A stretch of DNA of 19,745 bases from an uncultured Eubacteriales bacterium (lineage in GTDB: Bacteria; Bacillota; Clostridia; Peptostreptococcales; Anaerovoracaceae): assembly GCA_905206455.1 (NCBI GenBank), contig CAJLHL010000035.1, positions 1 through 19,745 on the forward strand. The letters are read 5' to 3'. A model generated the notes under the pieces. It had not been told where the DNA came from. It did no database searches and was given only the letters and a program-made list of their open reading frames with translations. A program made the position numbers and the translations under genes. Positions 7,150 to 14,289 of this stretch are shown in pieces. Each line of letters opens with the position of its first letter. Position 1 is the first letter of the stretch.

Positions 7150-8063
7150 ATGACGTACAGTTAAAATTGCTTGAGGAAATCGCTGACCTTCACGGGGTGC
7201 CGGAAGGCGCGTACAATATCCGCGCCAACGGCGAAATGGCGCAGAGAAACACCACGGCAAACGTGGATATCGTGTCGAAGGAGGACGTCAGCGGCATCGA
7301 TATTTTCATCAGACCGGGCACAAAAAACGAAAGTATTCATATTCCGGTAGTGCTGAGCAAGAGTGGAATCAAAGAGACGGTCTACAATGATTTTCACGTG
7401 GGTGATGACTGCGATGTGCTGATCGTCGCGGGCTGCGGCATCGACAACTGCGGTACCCAAGATTCGGAACACGACGGTGTCCACCGGTTTTTCGTAGGAA
7501 AGAACGCGAAAGTCAGGTATGTGGAAAAGCACTACGGTTCCGGCGAGGGGGAAGGAAAGCGAATTCTCAATCCGGTGACCGAAGTATTTATGGAAGAGAA
7601 CAGCCTCATGGAAATGGAGATGGTACAGATCAAGGGAGTAGATTCCACCGACCGGAGAACGGAAGCGGAACTGGCGGCAGGAGCCTCTCTCGTGGTCCGG
7701 GAACGTCTGATGACTCACGGTAGCCAGAGCGCTGTCAGTTTCTATGAGGTGAAATTAAACGGAGAAGGATCCAGTGCAGACGTCATCTCAAGATCGGTAG
7801 CGAAGGACTCCTCTTATCAGAAATTTGATTCTCGTATCTGCGGAAATGCACCCTGCACCGGCCATACCGAATGTGACGCTATCATTATGGATAATGCTAA
7901 GATCCTGGCGATTCCGCAATTGGAGGCAAACGACATCGACGCCGCACTGATTCACGAAGCAGCCATCGGAAAAATCGCCGGCGAACAGATCATAAAACTG
8001 ATGACTCTCGGACTGTCAGAAGAAGAGGCGGAAGAACAGATCGTCAACGGCTTCCTGAAATAA
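7143..8063 (+). CDS. sufB: SufB/SufD-family scaffold protein (SmsB type)
   Basis: A 306-aa partner of the SufC-like ATPase; it probably forms the beta-helical scaffold on which clusters are assembled. It is shorter than SufB (about 495 aa in E. coli) and lacks the long N-terminal region, as in minimal SmsCB systems. The C-terminal family signature is clear: IPQLEANDIDAALIHEA followed by LGLSEEEAEEQIVNGF. Aligned by eye to E. coli SufB, the position of cluster-forming Cys405 (in YIEC) is Ala262 here, while His271-Glu272 are kept. Cysteines at 90, 98, 103, 233, 238 and 244 are other ligand candidates. GGGAGG at 7129-7134 provides the ribosome binding site inside sufC. No sufS, sufU or sufD is adjacent, so cysteine sulfur may come from the distant NifS. 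Confidence 0.92.
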   Translation: MLNDVQLKLLEEIADLHGVPEGAYNIRANGEMAQRNTTANVDIVSKEDVSGIDIFIRPGTKNESIHIPVVLSKSGIKETVYNDFHVGDDCDVLIVAGCGIDNCGTQDSEHDGVHRFFVGKNAKVRYVEKHYGSGEGEGKRILNPVTEVFMEENSLMEMEMVQIKGVDSTDRRTEAELAAGASLVVRERLMTHGSQSAVSFYEVKLNGEGSSADVISRSVAKDSSYQKFDSRICGNAPCTGHTECDAIIMDNAKILAIPQLEANDIDAALIHEAAIGKIAGEQIIKLMTLGLSEEEAEEQIVNGFLK

Positions 8064-8176
8064 TCGGAAGACGAAAAAATTTTTCAGAGAGCGTTCGATT
8101 TCAGTGTTTTTGAGAAACTCGGCTCGATTTCAAAAGATATTGGACCAACACCAGATAACAAGACAGGAGAAGAAGT

Positions 8177-8833
8177 ATGGCAGCAAACGATCATATCAAA
8201 TCCATGAAAAACGTCACTATTTTAGAGCATCCTCTTCTGAAACACAAGATTTCCATTCTCCGGAACAAGGCCACGGGCACAAATGAATTCCGTGCGATCG
8301 TAGAAGAGATCGCAATGCTCATGGGCTATGAAGCTCTGAGAGATCTCCCCACAGAAGATGTGGAGATCGAAACTCCGATCGAGACGTGTACCGCGCCGAT
8401 GATTTCCGGAAAAAAGATGGCGATCATTCCAATTCTGAGAGCGGGTCTGGGAATGGTCAGCGGAATGTTGGCGCTGGTGCCTTCCGCAAAAGTGGGACAC
8501 ATCGGTATGTACCGCGATGAAGAGACCCATGAACCGCACGAATATTACTGCAAACTTCCTGAAAATATCGGGGAGCGGATCGTCGTCGTCGTGGATCCGA
8601 TGCTGGCCACCGGAGGCTCCGCTGCGGATGCTGTCAGCCTGATCAAGAAAAAGGGCGGAGTCAATATCAAATTCATGGCCATTATTGCAGCGCCTGAAGG
8701 ACTGCGGCGATTTACAGAAGCACATCCGGACGTTCAGATTTACGTAGGTCAGGTGGATCGCTGCCTCAATGAAAACGCATATATCTGCCCGGGGCTGGGT
8801 GATGCCGGAGACCGGATTTTCGGCACCAGATAG
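8177..8833 (+). CDS. upp: Uracil phosphoribosyltransferase
   Basis: A 218-aa cytoplasmic salvage enzyme making UMP from uracil and PRPP. Hallmarks seen are ILRAGLGMVSGM (about 85-96), MYRDEETHEP (about 111-120), the PRPP-binding loop VVVVDPMLATGGSA (136-149) and the uracil-pocket end YICPGLGDAGDRIFGT. Length is about ten residues above the usual 208, all at the N-terminus. ATG 8177 has AGGAGA (8165-8170) at a good distance, and the next in-frame ATG (residue 10) has none. In the 113-bp gap before it a TTGAGA at 8110 lacks a good -10, so it may be read from the sufCB transcript. A strong terminator follows. Confidence 0.97.
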   Translation: MAANDHIKSMKNVTILEHPLLKHKISILRNKATGTNEFRAIVEEIAMLMGYEALRDLPTEDVEIETPIETCTAPMISGKKMAIIPILRAGLGMVSGMLALVPSAKVGHIGMYRDEETHEPHEYYCKLPENIGERIVVVVDPMLATGGSAADAVSLIKKKGGVNIKFMAIIAAPEGLRRFTEAHPDVQIYVGQVDRCLNENAYICPGLGDAGDRIFGTR

Positions 8834-8893
8834 CGTTTTTTCCGCAGTGCGGAACAACCTACTTGGACAAAGAAAGAAAAACGAACAGAAGCG

Positions 8894-8937
8894 AAAAGAA
8901 AAGACCGGATACTGCGGCAGATCCGGTCTTTTCTTTT
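8894..8937. terminator. Strong bidirectional terminator between upp and the ferritin-like gene
   Basis: A perfect 17-bp stem (8894-8910 with 8921-8937, arms beginning AAAAGAAAAGACCGGAT) and a 10-nt loop. A/T-rich ends suit termination in both directions for the convergent genes. Confidence 0.92.
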
Positions 8938-8994
8938 TATTTTATCAATTCTTTATTTCAGAACATTTTTCTCTGGACTGTGTCCGGAAGCGAA

Positions 8995-10326
8995 TCAGAC
9001 GCAGCCGTCTTCCGTGAAATCACAGCGGCAGTTATCCTGCGTCGTGCCGCAGACACTGTACTGCGCAGGCGTCTCGTCAGGAATGCGTCCCAGAGAAGTA
9101 TTGTCGCAGTTGCGGTCGCGAAGTTCCTCCACCGGATTTTCCGCAGTTTCATACCGGTAGTCCGAGCCCTCGCAGTGAATGCGCTGCTGAATGATGTCGT
9201 GAGTGGCCACTATTTCTTCCGGCGTATTGACCGCGTACTGATAGAGAAAGAATGGATCGTCATGTGAAAGAGCGTTCAGGGGTACCACGTGTTCCATTTT
9301 CTGTGTATTTCCCACAGTCGTATTCAGTACACGGCGCACATATTCCACATTCGGTCCCAGACTGAGAATCTCAGGGAACGTTCCCTCTCCGACGACCTGC
9401 TGATAGTCTTTCTGTTCGTACCGCTGCAGCAATTCATTGGCTTTCTGGAGATGTGCGAGTTCCTGTGCGAGAGATTCCTCCCAGATCCGCCGGATGTATT
9501 CATCGGTCTCGGTAAGCATACAGGAGTAATAAAGATAACACTCCGTGTATTCGTGGAGAAGAAGATTTTCCAGCCAGGTGGCCCGGGGATCGGCGAGACT
9601 TTCATATTGGCTTACATGCTGCTCTTCGATCATGGCGATTTCCTGATACATTCTCCGTCCTTCCTCACGGCCCGGATAGAGATTCGCGGTATTCATGTAA
9701 TAATTCATCGTCTGCTGCTCTGCGGCAGTGATAATGCCGATATTCAGTTTTGTCTTCAGATCCGCGCTGCGGTTATCCGCGTAATGACAGATGCTGTCCG
9801 TCGGAAACCGGTGTTCGCTGATGGTAGGGCGGCCGGGTGTAATTTCCGTGTAGCCTCCGGTGATTTTTTCCGGATAGACACCGTATTCCAGATTCAGCAG
9901 ATTGGAGTAGCGGTAAAGGTGGTCGAAATCCTCCAGAAGCGCCAGATGCAGGGCGTTGATCACATTGCAGTCGGTTTCCTGTCTGGCCAGAGCGCAGGTG
10001 AGATCCACCGCTAACTGTTCATAGCCGATGGTGTGTTCGAGAATCGATTCCTCTTTCGGTTTAAGAGCGCTGATCCGTTTCTGCTGCTGCTGTTCGGAAC
10101 GTCTGGACAGCGCCAGCTCGCGCCGTAGCTCATTGTCAGGACAGTGACGCGAAAAATTCCGCGAAAACCACTGGGCCTCAAATTCCGCACCGTTCATCAG
10201 AATCACGCGGCATCTGGTATAGGGATCTACGTCCTCCTTGTCATAAGGCCGCGGCTGCATTTTATCCCAGTTCATAAACAGCCGGTCCGGCGCAATCGAT
10301 CGTTCGAGAAACGGATTAAACGACAT
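8995..10326 (-). CDS. Ferritin-like, probable metal-binding helical protein with Cys-rich C-terminus
   Basis: 443 aa, function unknown. The centre (about 95-310) shows three successive helical hairpins that each pair a Glu with a (D/E)xxH motif: E103 with D133-x-x-H136, E203 with E234-x-x-H237 and E262 (or E253/E259) with E289-x-x-H292. Such spacing is typical of ferritin-like diiron carboxylate bundles, which normally have two pairs, so the third is unusual. The N-terminus (1-70) is a conserved-looking, Pro- and aromatic-rich region ending near Cys62. The tail carries five cysteines (397, 416, 423, 425, 432... by approximate count) in the last 45 residues. No signal peptide or membrane segment is seen. 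Similar long hypothetical proteins occur in Clostridia, as far as I recall. Oxygen or peroxide defence, or a spore-associated role, is only a guess. ATG 10326 is preceded by AAGGAGG. Confidence 0.75.
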   Translation of the reverse strand: MSFNPFLERSIAPDRLFMNWDKMQPRPYDKEDVDPYTRCRVILMNGAEFEAQWFSRNFSRHCPDNELRRELALSRRSEQQQQKRISALKPKEESILEHTIGYEQLAVDLTCALARQETDCNVINALHLALLEDFDHLYRYSNLLNLEYGVYPEKITGGYTEITPGRPTISEHRFPTDSICHYADNRSADLKTKLNIGIITAAEQQTMNYYMNTANLYPGREEGRRMYQEIAMIEEQHVSQYESLADPRATWLENLLLHEYTECYLYYSCMLTETDEYIRRIWEESLAQELAHLQKANELLQRYEQKDYQQVVGEGTFPEILSLGPNVEYVRRVLNTTVGNTQKMEHVVPLNALSHDDPFFLYQYAVNTPEEIVATHDIIQQRIHCEGSDYRYETAENPVEELRDRNCDNTSLGRIPDETPAQYSVCGTTQDNCRCDFTEDGCV

Positions 10327-10379
10327 AATTCTGTGTCCTCCTTAAAATATCTGCAGAATGAGATCTGCTGTTTTCTTTC

Positions 10380-10409
10380 CTTATAATTACGTCATAACAC
10401 ATGACCTAA
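10380..10409 (-). promoter_or_regulatory. Promoter of the ferritin-like gene with an embedded inverted repeat
   Basis: On the minus strand TTAGGT (10404-10409), 18 bp and TATAAG (10380-10385) form a modest promoter. The inverted repeat GTCAT-AACAC-ATGAC (10391-10405) fills the spacer and touches the -35, as an operator would. It is not a clear PerR or Fur box. Confidence 0.4.
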
Positions 10410-10489
10410 TTTCACTTTATGTGCAGGATCTTTGTCCTTATACGGCTTATTTTCCCGCCGAAAAGAAAAACAGTTTCCAATTCTCACAG

Positions 10490-10520
10490 AAAAACCGGAA
10501 AGATCCACTCTCCGGTTTTT
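10490..10520 (-). terminator. Terminator of hisB
   Basis: AAAAACCGGA (10490-10499) and TCCGGTTTTT (10511-10520) are perfect complements with an 11-nt loop, located 20 bp after the hisB stop on the minus strand. Confidence 0.85.
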
Positions 10521-10540
10521 GCCGAACGATTTTACTGTCT

Positions 10541-11128
10541 TTAGAGTACGCCTTTCGTAGACGGGATCCCCGTCATTCTGAGATCTTTTTCACAGGCAGT
10601 CCGCAGAGAACGGGCAAAAGCCTTAAAGATCGCTTCCATCACATGATGGTCGTTAGAACCGTACAGCTCTTTGATGTGAATATTCATCCGTGCGGAATAA
10701 CTGACGGCATAAAAGAATTCCCGGACCATCTGTGTATCCATATCGCCGCAGGCAGGACTGCGGAAATCCGCATCGAAGATCAGATAAGGGCGGCCTCCCA
10801 GATCGACGGCGCACAGAATCAGAGCTTCATCCATCGGCAGCAGAAAGTGTCCGTATCTTGCAATGCCCGTTTTTTCACCCAGGGCTTTCGCGATCGCTTC
10901 TCCCATGACGATACCGATATCTTCGATGGTGTGATGGCAGTCGATCTCCAGATCCCCCTGGCAGCTCACCTCAAGGTCGAAGAGTCCGTGGCGGGCAAAA
11001 CCGCTCAGCATGTGGTCAAAAAACTTTACCCCAGTATCGATCTTCTGTTTTCCGGAACCATCCAGATCGATAGAGACACGGATATTTGTTTCGCTTGTAT
11101 TTCGTTCTGCAATTGCTTTTCGATTCAT
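10541..11128 (-). CDS. hisB: Imidazoleglycerol-phosphate dehydratase
   Basis: 195 aa, the usual size of the monofunctional enzyme, which converts imidazole glycerol phosphate to imidazole acetol phosphate in histidine synthesis. The manganese-binding motifs are intact: FFDHM (36-40), DCHHTIED (63-70, His65, His66, Glu69) and the C-terminal repeat GSNDHHVMEA (His161, His162, Glu165). GGGAGG lies before the ATG at 11128. No other his gene is present on either side, so hisB is isolated: downstream comes its terminator and upstream the divergent spo0A. Other his genes are presumably elsewhere in the genome. A 0A box lies in the shared upstream region. Confidence 0.96.
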   Translation of the reverse strand: MNRKAIAERNTSETNIRVSIDLDGSGKQKIDTGVKFFDHMLSGFARHGLFDLEVSCQGDLEIDCHHTIEDIGIVMGEAIAKALGEKTGIARYGHFLLPMDEALILCAVDLGGRPYLIFDADFRSPACGDMDTQMVREFFYAVSYSARMNIHIKELYGSNDHHVMEAIFKAFARSLRTACEKDLRMTGIPSTKGVL

Positions 11129-11184
11129 AATTACCTCCCGGCGGTATCTTTTCTGATATCCTGTAATATTTTTATTATCATTTT

Positions 11185-11191
11185 TTCGACA
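11185..11191 (-). promoter_or_regulatory. 0A box (Spo0A-binding site candidate), minus strand
   Basis: TTCGACA on the plus strand reads TGTCGAA on the minus strand, followed by a run of A, matching the 0A-box core TGNCGAA. It lies 57 bp upstream of hisB in the hisB-spo0A divergent region. Confidence 0.5.
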
Positions 11192-11306
11192 ATTAGTATA
11201 TCATAGAAAGGGAAAATCCATTTCTCAGAAGATCATCCAATTATCCCCATATTTTTTAAAATGCGGGAATGCATGCCGACCGAAAGACTGATAATAAAAG
11301 ATTAAA

Positions 11307-11323
11307 TATCGAATTTTGTCGAA
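11307..11323 (+). promoter_or_regulatory. Tandem 0A-box candidates upstream of spo0A
   Basis: TGTCGAA at 11317-11323 is a perfect 0A core, in the context TTTTGTCGAAG. TATCGAA at 11307-11313, exactly 10 bp upstream, is a one-mismatch copy on the same face of the helix. They sit about 30 bp upstream of the -35 and point to autoregulation by Spo0A. Confidence 0.55.
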
Positions 11324-11351
11324 GAATGATAAATATTGATTGTTAAAGGGA

Positions 11352-11380
11352 TTGTTATCAGTATCAAAATTATTTAAAAT
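11352..11380 (+). promoter_or_regulatory. spo0A promoter
   Basis: TTGTTA (11352-11357), a 17-bp spacer and TAAAAT (11375-11380) give a vegetative-type promoter. AGGAGG (11403-11408) precedes the ATG at 11418. No convincing sigma-H site was found. Confidence 0.6.
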
Positions 11381-11417
11381 CAAATGGTAGTTATTATTTT
11401 ACAGGAGGGCAGAAATA

Positions 11418-12218
11418 ATGTCAAAGATCAAACTAGCTATCGCTGATGATAATAAAGACTTCTGCGATATACTATATGAAGTTCTCGGTGAGGAGAAAGA
11501 TATCGAAATCAGCTGGACCGCCAACGACGGCAGAAAGGTTTTAGAAGAAATTCAGAAGGAAACGCCGGATGTGCTGATTCTCGACAACATCATGCCGTAT
11601 ATCGACGGTTTTGAAGTGTTGGAGCAGATCAACAAGATGGAACTGAGCAAATCTCCCAAGATCATCATGCTTACCGCTATGGGCAACGAGACTTTTACCA
11701 AAAAAGCGATCTCTCTGGGCGCAAGTTACTACATAGTAAAACCTTTTGACCTTCAGATTCTGCTCAAGCGAATCTACAGTCTTTCCGGTATTCATAAGGA
11801 GGAAGATACTCCTGCGGCGCCGAAATCTGCCAGAAAGCTCATCCGCAAGGAAGACAGCGAAGAGATGTCCAATCTGGAAATCGATATCACGAATATGATT
11901 CATGAAATCGGTGTTCCTGCACATATCAAAGGATATCAATATCTGAGAATGGGCATCGCACTGTGTGTGGAAAATATGGATCTGATCAGTGCGGTTACCA
12001 AAGAACTCTATCCGATGATCGCCAAGGCCTACAATACTACGCCGAGCCGTGTGGAGAGAGCGATCCGGCATGCAATCGAAGTGGCCTGGAACAGAGGAAA
12101 ACTGGAAACCATCGACAGTCTGTTCGGCTATACTGTTCACAACGGAAAAGGCAAGCCGACGAATTCGGAGTTCATCGCTATCGTAGCGGACAAGCTGCGC
12201 CTGGAGCGGGCGGTTTAA
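11418..12218 (+). CDS. spo0A: Sporulation master response regulator Spo0A
   Basis: 266 aa. When phosphorylated it binds 0A boxes and starts sporulation. The receiver domain (about 4-120) has the acidic pocket Asp10-Asp11, the phosphorylation site Asp56 (DVLILDNIMP), Thr86 (MLTAM) and Lys108 (IVKPF). After a linker rich in Lys/Glu (about 127-150), the Spo0A DNA-binding domain (about 155-266) holds the almost invariant recognition helix segment SRVERAIRHAIEVAWNRG. All key residues are present, so it should be functional. It has its own promoter and 0A boxes. spoIVB normally lies immediately upstream in Firmicutes, but here it is more than 8 kb away. Confidence 0.98.
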   Translation: MSKIKLAIADDNKDFCDILYEVLGEEKDIEISWTANDGRKVLEEIQKETPDVLILDNIMPYIDGFEVLEQINKMELSKSPKIIMLTAMGNETFTKKAISLGASYYIVKPFDLQILLKRIYSLSGIHKEEDTPAAPKSARKLIRKEDSEEMSNLEIDITNMIHEIGVPAHIKGYQYLRMGIALCVENMDLISAVTKELYPMIAKAYNTTPSRVERAIRHAIEVAWNRGKLETIDSLFGYTVHNGKGKPTNSEFIAIVADKLRLERAV

Positions 12219-12333
12219 AGTTACTCTCTTTTCATCTTCACCGAGCGATACGGGAAAAGGGTGATCCCTGCCGATATCCTCCGAAAATGACACCGCTTTA
12301 CATTGCAGACGAACAAGAGGATGGAACAGAAAA

Positions 12334-12909
12334 ATGAGTGAGAAAAAGAAGGCGGCCGGCGTTCCCGGCAGAGACAAAACAAACAAAGCCAAAATAAATG
12401 AAAAAAACGACGAAAAAAGCGGCCAGAGCCGCCTGTTTCATAAATTTGAACCTATCTTTGATGAAAATTCCAGAATTCTGATTCTGGGAACTTTTCCTTC
12501 CGTAAAATCCAGAGAACAAGATTTTTATTACGCCCATCCCCGCAATCGTTTTTGGAATATCCTTTCAAAACTGACGCAGGAACCTCTTCCCGTCACGAAA
12601 GAAGAGAAGATCGAGCTGCTTCTGCGCAATCGGATCGCCCTTTGGGATGTGAGCGAAAGCTGTGAGATTACAGGCTCCAGCGACAGCAGTATCCGCAACG
12701 TCGTCCCTGCAAAGCTGGAACGGGTCCTCTGTGTACCGCAGATCGAGAATATCTACGCTAACGGAACTGCGGCGAAACGTCTCTACGACCGTTATCAGAG
12801 AGAGCAGACAGGCAGAGAAATTATCGGACTGCCGTCTACCAGCCCCGCTAATGCGGCCTGGAATCTGGAGCGTCTGCTGAAAGCCTGGAACTGCATTATT
12901 CGTGAATGA
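12334..12909 (+). CDS. Hypoxanthine/deoxyinosine DNA glycosylase (UDG family 6-like)
   Basis: 191 aa. This branch of the uracil-DNA glycosylase superfamily removes deaminated adenine (hypoxanthine) from DNA. Features seen are LILGTFPSVKS (49-59, the first active-site motif), YYAHPRNRFWNIL (about 65-77), IALWDV (101-106), NIYANGTAA (139-147) and the second motif LPSTSPANA (166-174). The first 32 residues are Lys-rich, lack a fold signature and are not needed by the family. The ribosome binding site is poor (AGAGG, 12316-12320, 13 bp away), and the ATG overlaps a TGA in another frame. No clear promoter is seen in 12219-12333, so it may be read from spo0A. Its last 14 bp overlap the end of the convergent regulator gene. 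Confidence 0.85.
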   Translation: MSEKKKAAGVPGRDKTNKAKINEKNDEKSGQSRLFHKFEPIFDENSRILILGTFPSVKSREQDFYYAHPRNRFWNILSKLTQEPLPVTKEEKIELLLRNRIALWDVSESCEITGSSDSSIRNVVPAKLERVLCVPQIENIYANGTAAKRLYDRYQREQTGREIIGLPSTSPANAAWNLERLLKAWNCIIRE

Positions 12910-14089
12910 GATCTTCCAGCTTCAGCTGCTGGAGATACTCCAGCACCCGGAAAGCCAGCTCCAGAATAAAAGCATTTTCATAGTCGTTAATATCCAGATA
13001 GAGGAGTTCTTCGATCCGGCCCATTCTGTAGTTTATCGTATTTCTGTGGCAGGAGAGCTCCGAAGCTACCCGCTGTATGCTTCTGCCGGATTTCAGATAG
13101 ACGGCCAGCGTCTTTACCAGTTCGGAATTATGCTTCCGGTCATAGCTGAGGATAGGTTCCAGACAAGTCGTATATTCTCTGAGAATCTTCTGATCTTCGG
13201 AAGAAAACAGCATTTTGTAAAATCCCATTTCATCGAAAGAAATGCATTTACTATCTTTAAATTTCGCATAACTGACGGCAGCCCGGGCGTTGCGGAAACT
13301 CAGTTTGATATTGGTGAGATTCGACACTATAGTGCCGACGCCGCAGCGCAGCGTACGGGAATGATGAATCTCGCTCAGATCTTTTACGATTTTTTTCGCA
13401 TATGCATAAGCTCTTCCATACGGTACGTCCTGAAGTAATATGACGCCATATCCCGCTTCTCTGAAATAAAAGAATTTTTCTCCCAGCGTATAGAAAAAGC
13501 GATTGAGATATTTATAATTATCGTCATTTGCCGACTGAAAGAATACCTTTTCGTCATCGCGAAAAGCGAGAATGACATAATCCGCATCGAGAGGGAATCC
13601 GAAACGGACGATGTATTCTTCATTTCGGCTGCTCATGTGAGGATCGTATAAAAGACCGCTGAGAATATCGTTTACCGTATCGTAAGCGTGGTCAAAGTCG
13701 AACAGAGCGGAACAGGCTTCCCGGGTGATGTCTCCGATGTGAATACTTTCCGGGACGCAGAGCAGAGGGAACTGAAGTTCTCTGCAGAGTTCCTCCACTT
13801 CCGGAGCGATCATATGATCTTCACTGTCGGTCACATGAGCGTAAAGAATCAGACCGCTGGCATTCATATCATTGAGGCTGCGGATATAATCGAGCAGTTC
13901 GTCCGTGCTGACATCGGTATGCTCGGTACTGATCACCAGATCCCCGCTGCGCAGCAGATGGAGATTCGAAGCCCGTTCATCCTGCTGGATCCAACGTACC
14001 ATACGGTAAAATCCGTCCGATCCCGCCAGTGGAGTGAGAGAAATCTTATCTTTTATTCTGTCATACAACGATTCAACCATCAGTTCCAA
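12896..14089 (-). CDS. PucR/CdaR-type transcriptional regulator
   Basis: 397 aa from a proposed TTG start. An N-terminal PucR ligand domain (about 5-125, with LHLLRSGDLVIST) is followed by a central GGDEF-like CdaR region (about 150-285, ending around RCGVGTIVSNL and SFRNARAAVSYAK) and a C-terminal helix-turn-helix (about 325-385, with RSIQRVASELSCHRNTINYR). Such proteins usually activate catabolic or purine/sugar-acid genes; the ligand and targets here are unknown. Start: GAAGGAGG (14099-14106 on the minus strand) lies 9 bp before TTG 14089. An ATG at 14080 is too distant from it, and an ATG at 14161 would put the ribosome binding site inside the gene and add 24 atypical residues. The gene is monocistronic with a long leader. 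Confidence 0.88.
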   Translation of the reverse strand: MELMVESLYDRIKDKISLTPLAGSDGFYRMVRWIQQDERASNLHLLRSGDLVISTEHTDVSTDELLDYIRSLNDMNASGLILYAHVTDSEDHMIAPEVEELCRELQFPLLCVPESIHIGDITREACSALFDFDHAYDTVNDILSGLLYDPHMSSRNEEYIVRFGFPLDADYVILAFRDDEKVFFQSANDDNYKYLNRFFYTLGEKFFYFREAGYGVILLQDVPYGRAYAYAKKIVKDLSEIHHSRTLRCGVGTIVSNLTNIKLSFRNARAAVSYAKFKDSKCISFDEMGFYKMLFSSEDQKILREYTTCLEPILSYDRKHNSELVKTLAVYLKSGRSIQRVASELSCHRNTINYRMGRIEELLYLDINDYENAFILELAFRVLEYLQQLKLEDLIHE

Positions 14090-14136
14090 TGTTAAAAGCC
14101 TCCTTCTGTCTTTATTCCGTCCTTTTTCCAACCATG

Positions 14137-14222
14137 ACACAGTACCGCGGTTCCCAGGCAACGGGTCTCATTTCCAGGTTCCGGCGGGAAATCTGCGGAG
14201 CAGATATTACCTTGTACTGCGC
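14137..14222 (-). ncRNA. Candidate structured leader RNA of the PucR-type gene
   Basis: On the minus-strand transcript GCGCAGTAC (14214-14222) pairs over all nine positions with GTACTGTGT (14137-14145), using two G-U pairs, which favours structure in this strand. Inside lie a hairpin ATCTGC-TCC-GCAGAT (14191-14205) and a possible UUCCCG/UGGGAA pairing. The element is about 85 nt, within a leader of about 190 nt, and ends 31 nt before the ribosome binding site. It matches no riboswitch class I can name. Short open frames also cross it, including a 19-codon ATG frame (14171-14112). Confidence 0.4.
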
Positions 14223-14283
14223 TGAAATCCCCCGCGTTTTCCGATGAAGTCAATCTGTCAGAACACAGCTGTGATTTGAAATT

Positions 14284-14289
14284 ATTATA
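14284..14289 (-). promoter_or_regulatory. Extended -10 promoter of the PucR-type gene
   Basis: TGG-TATAAT on the minus strand is a perfect -10 with the TGn extension; no good -35 is visible. Transcription would begin near 14277, leaving a leader of about 190 nt. Confidence 0.55.

Noticed and set aside
11541..12392. Long minus-strand frame opposite spo0A and the glycosylase start
   Set aside because: It is a shadow of well-supported plus-strand genes with no promoter or domain.
14137..14222. Leader of the PucR-type gene as a T-box, cobalamin or SAM riboswitch
   Set aside because: Short words resemble conserved pieces (GGGAACCGCGG, GGTACTGTG, GAGACCCG), but the order, core elements and a terminator are missing.
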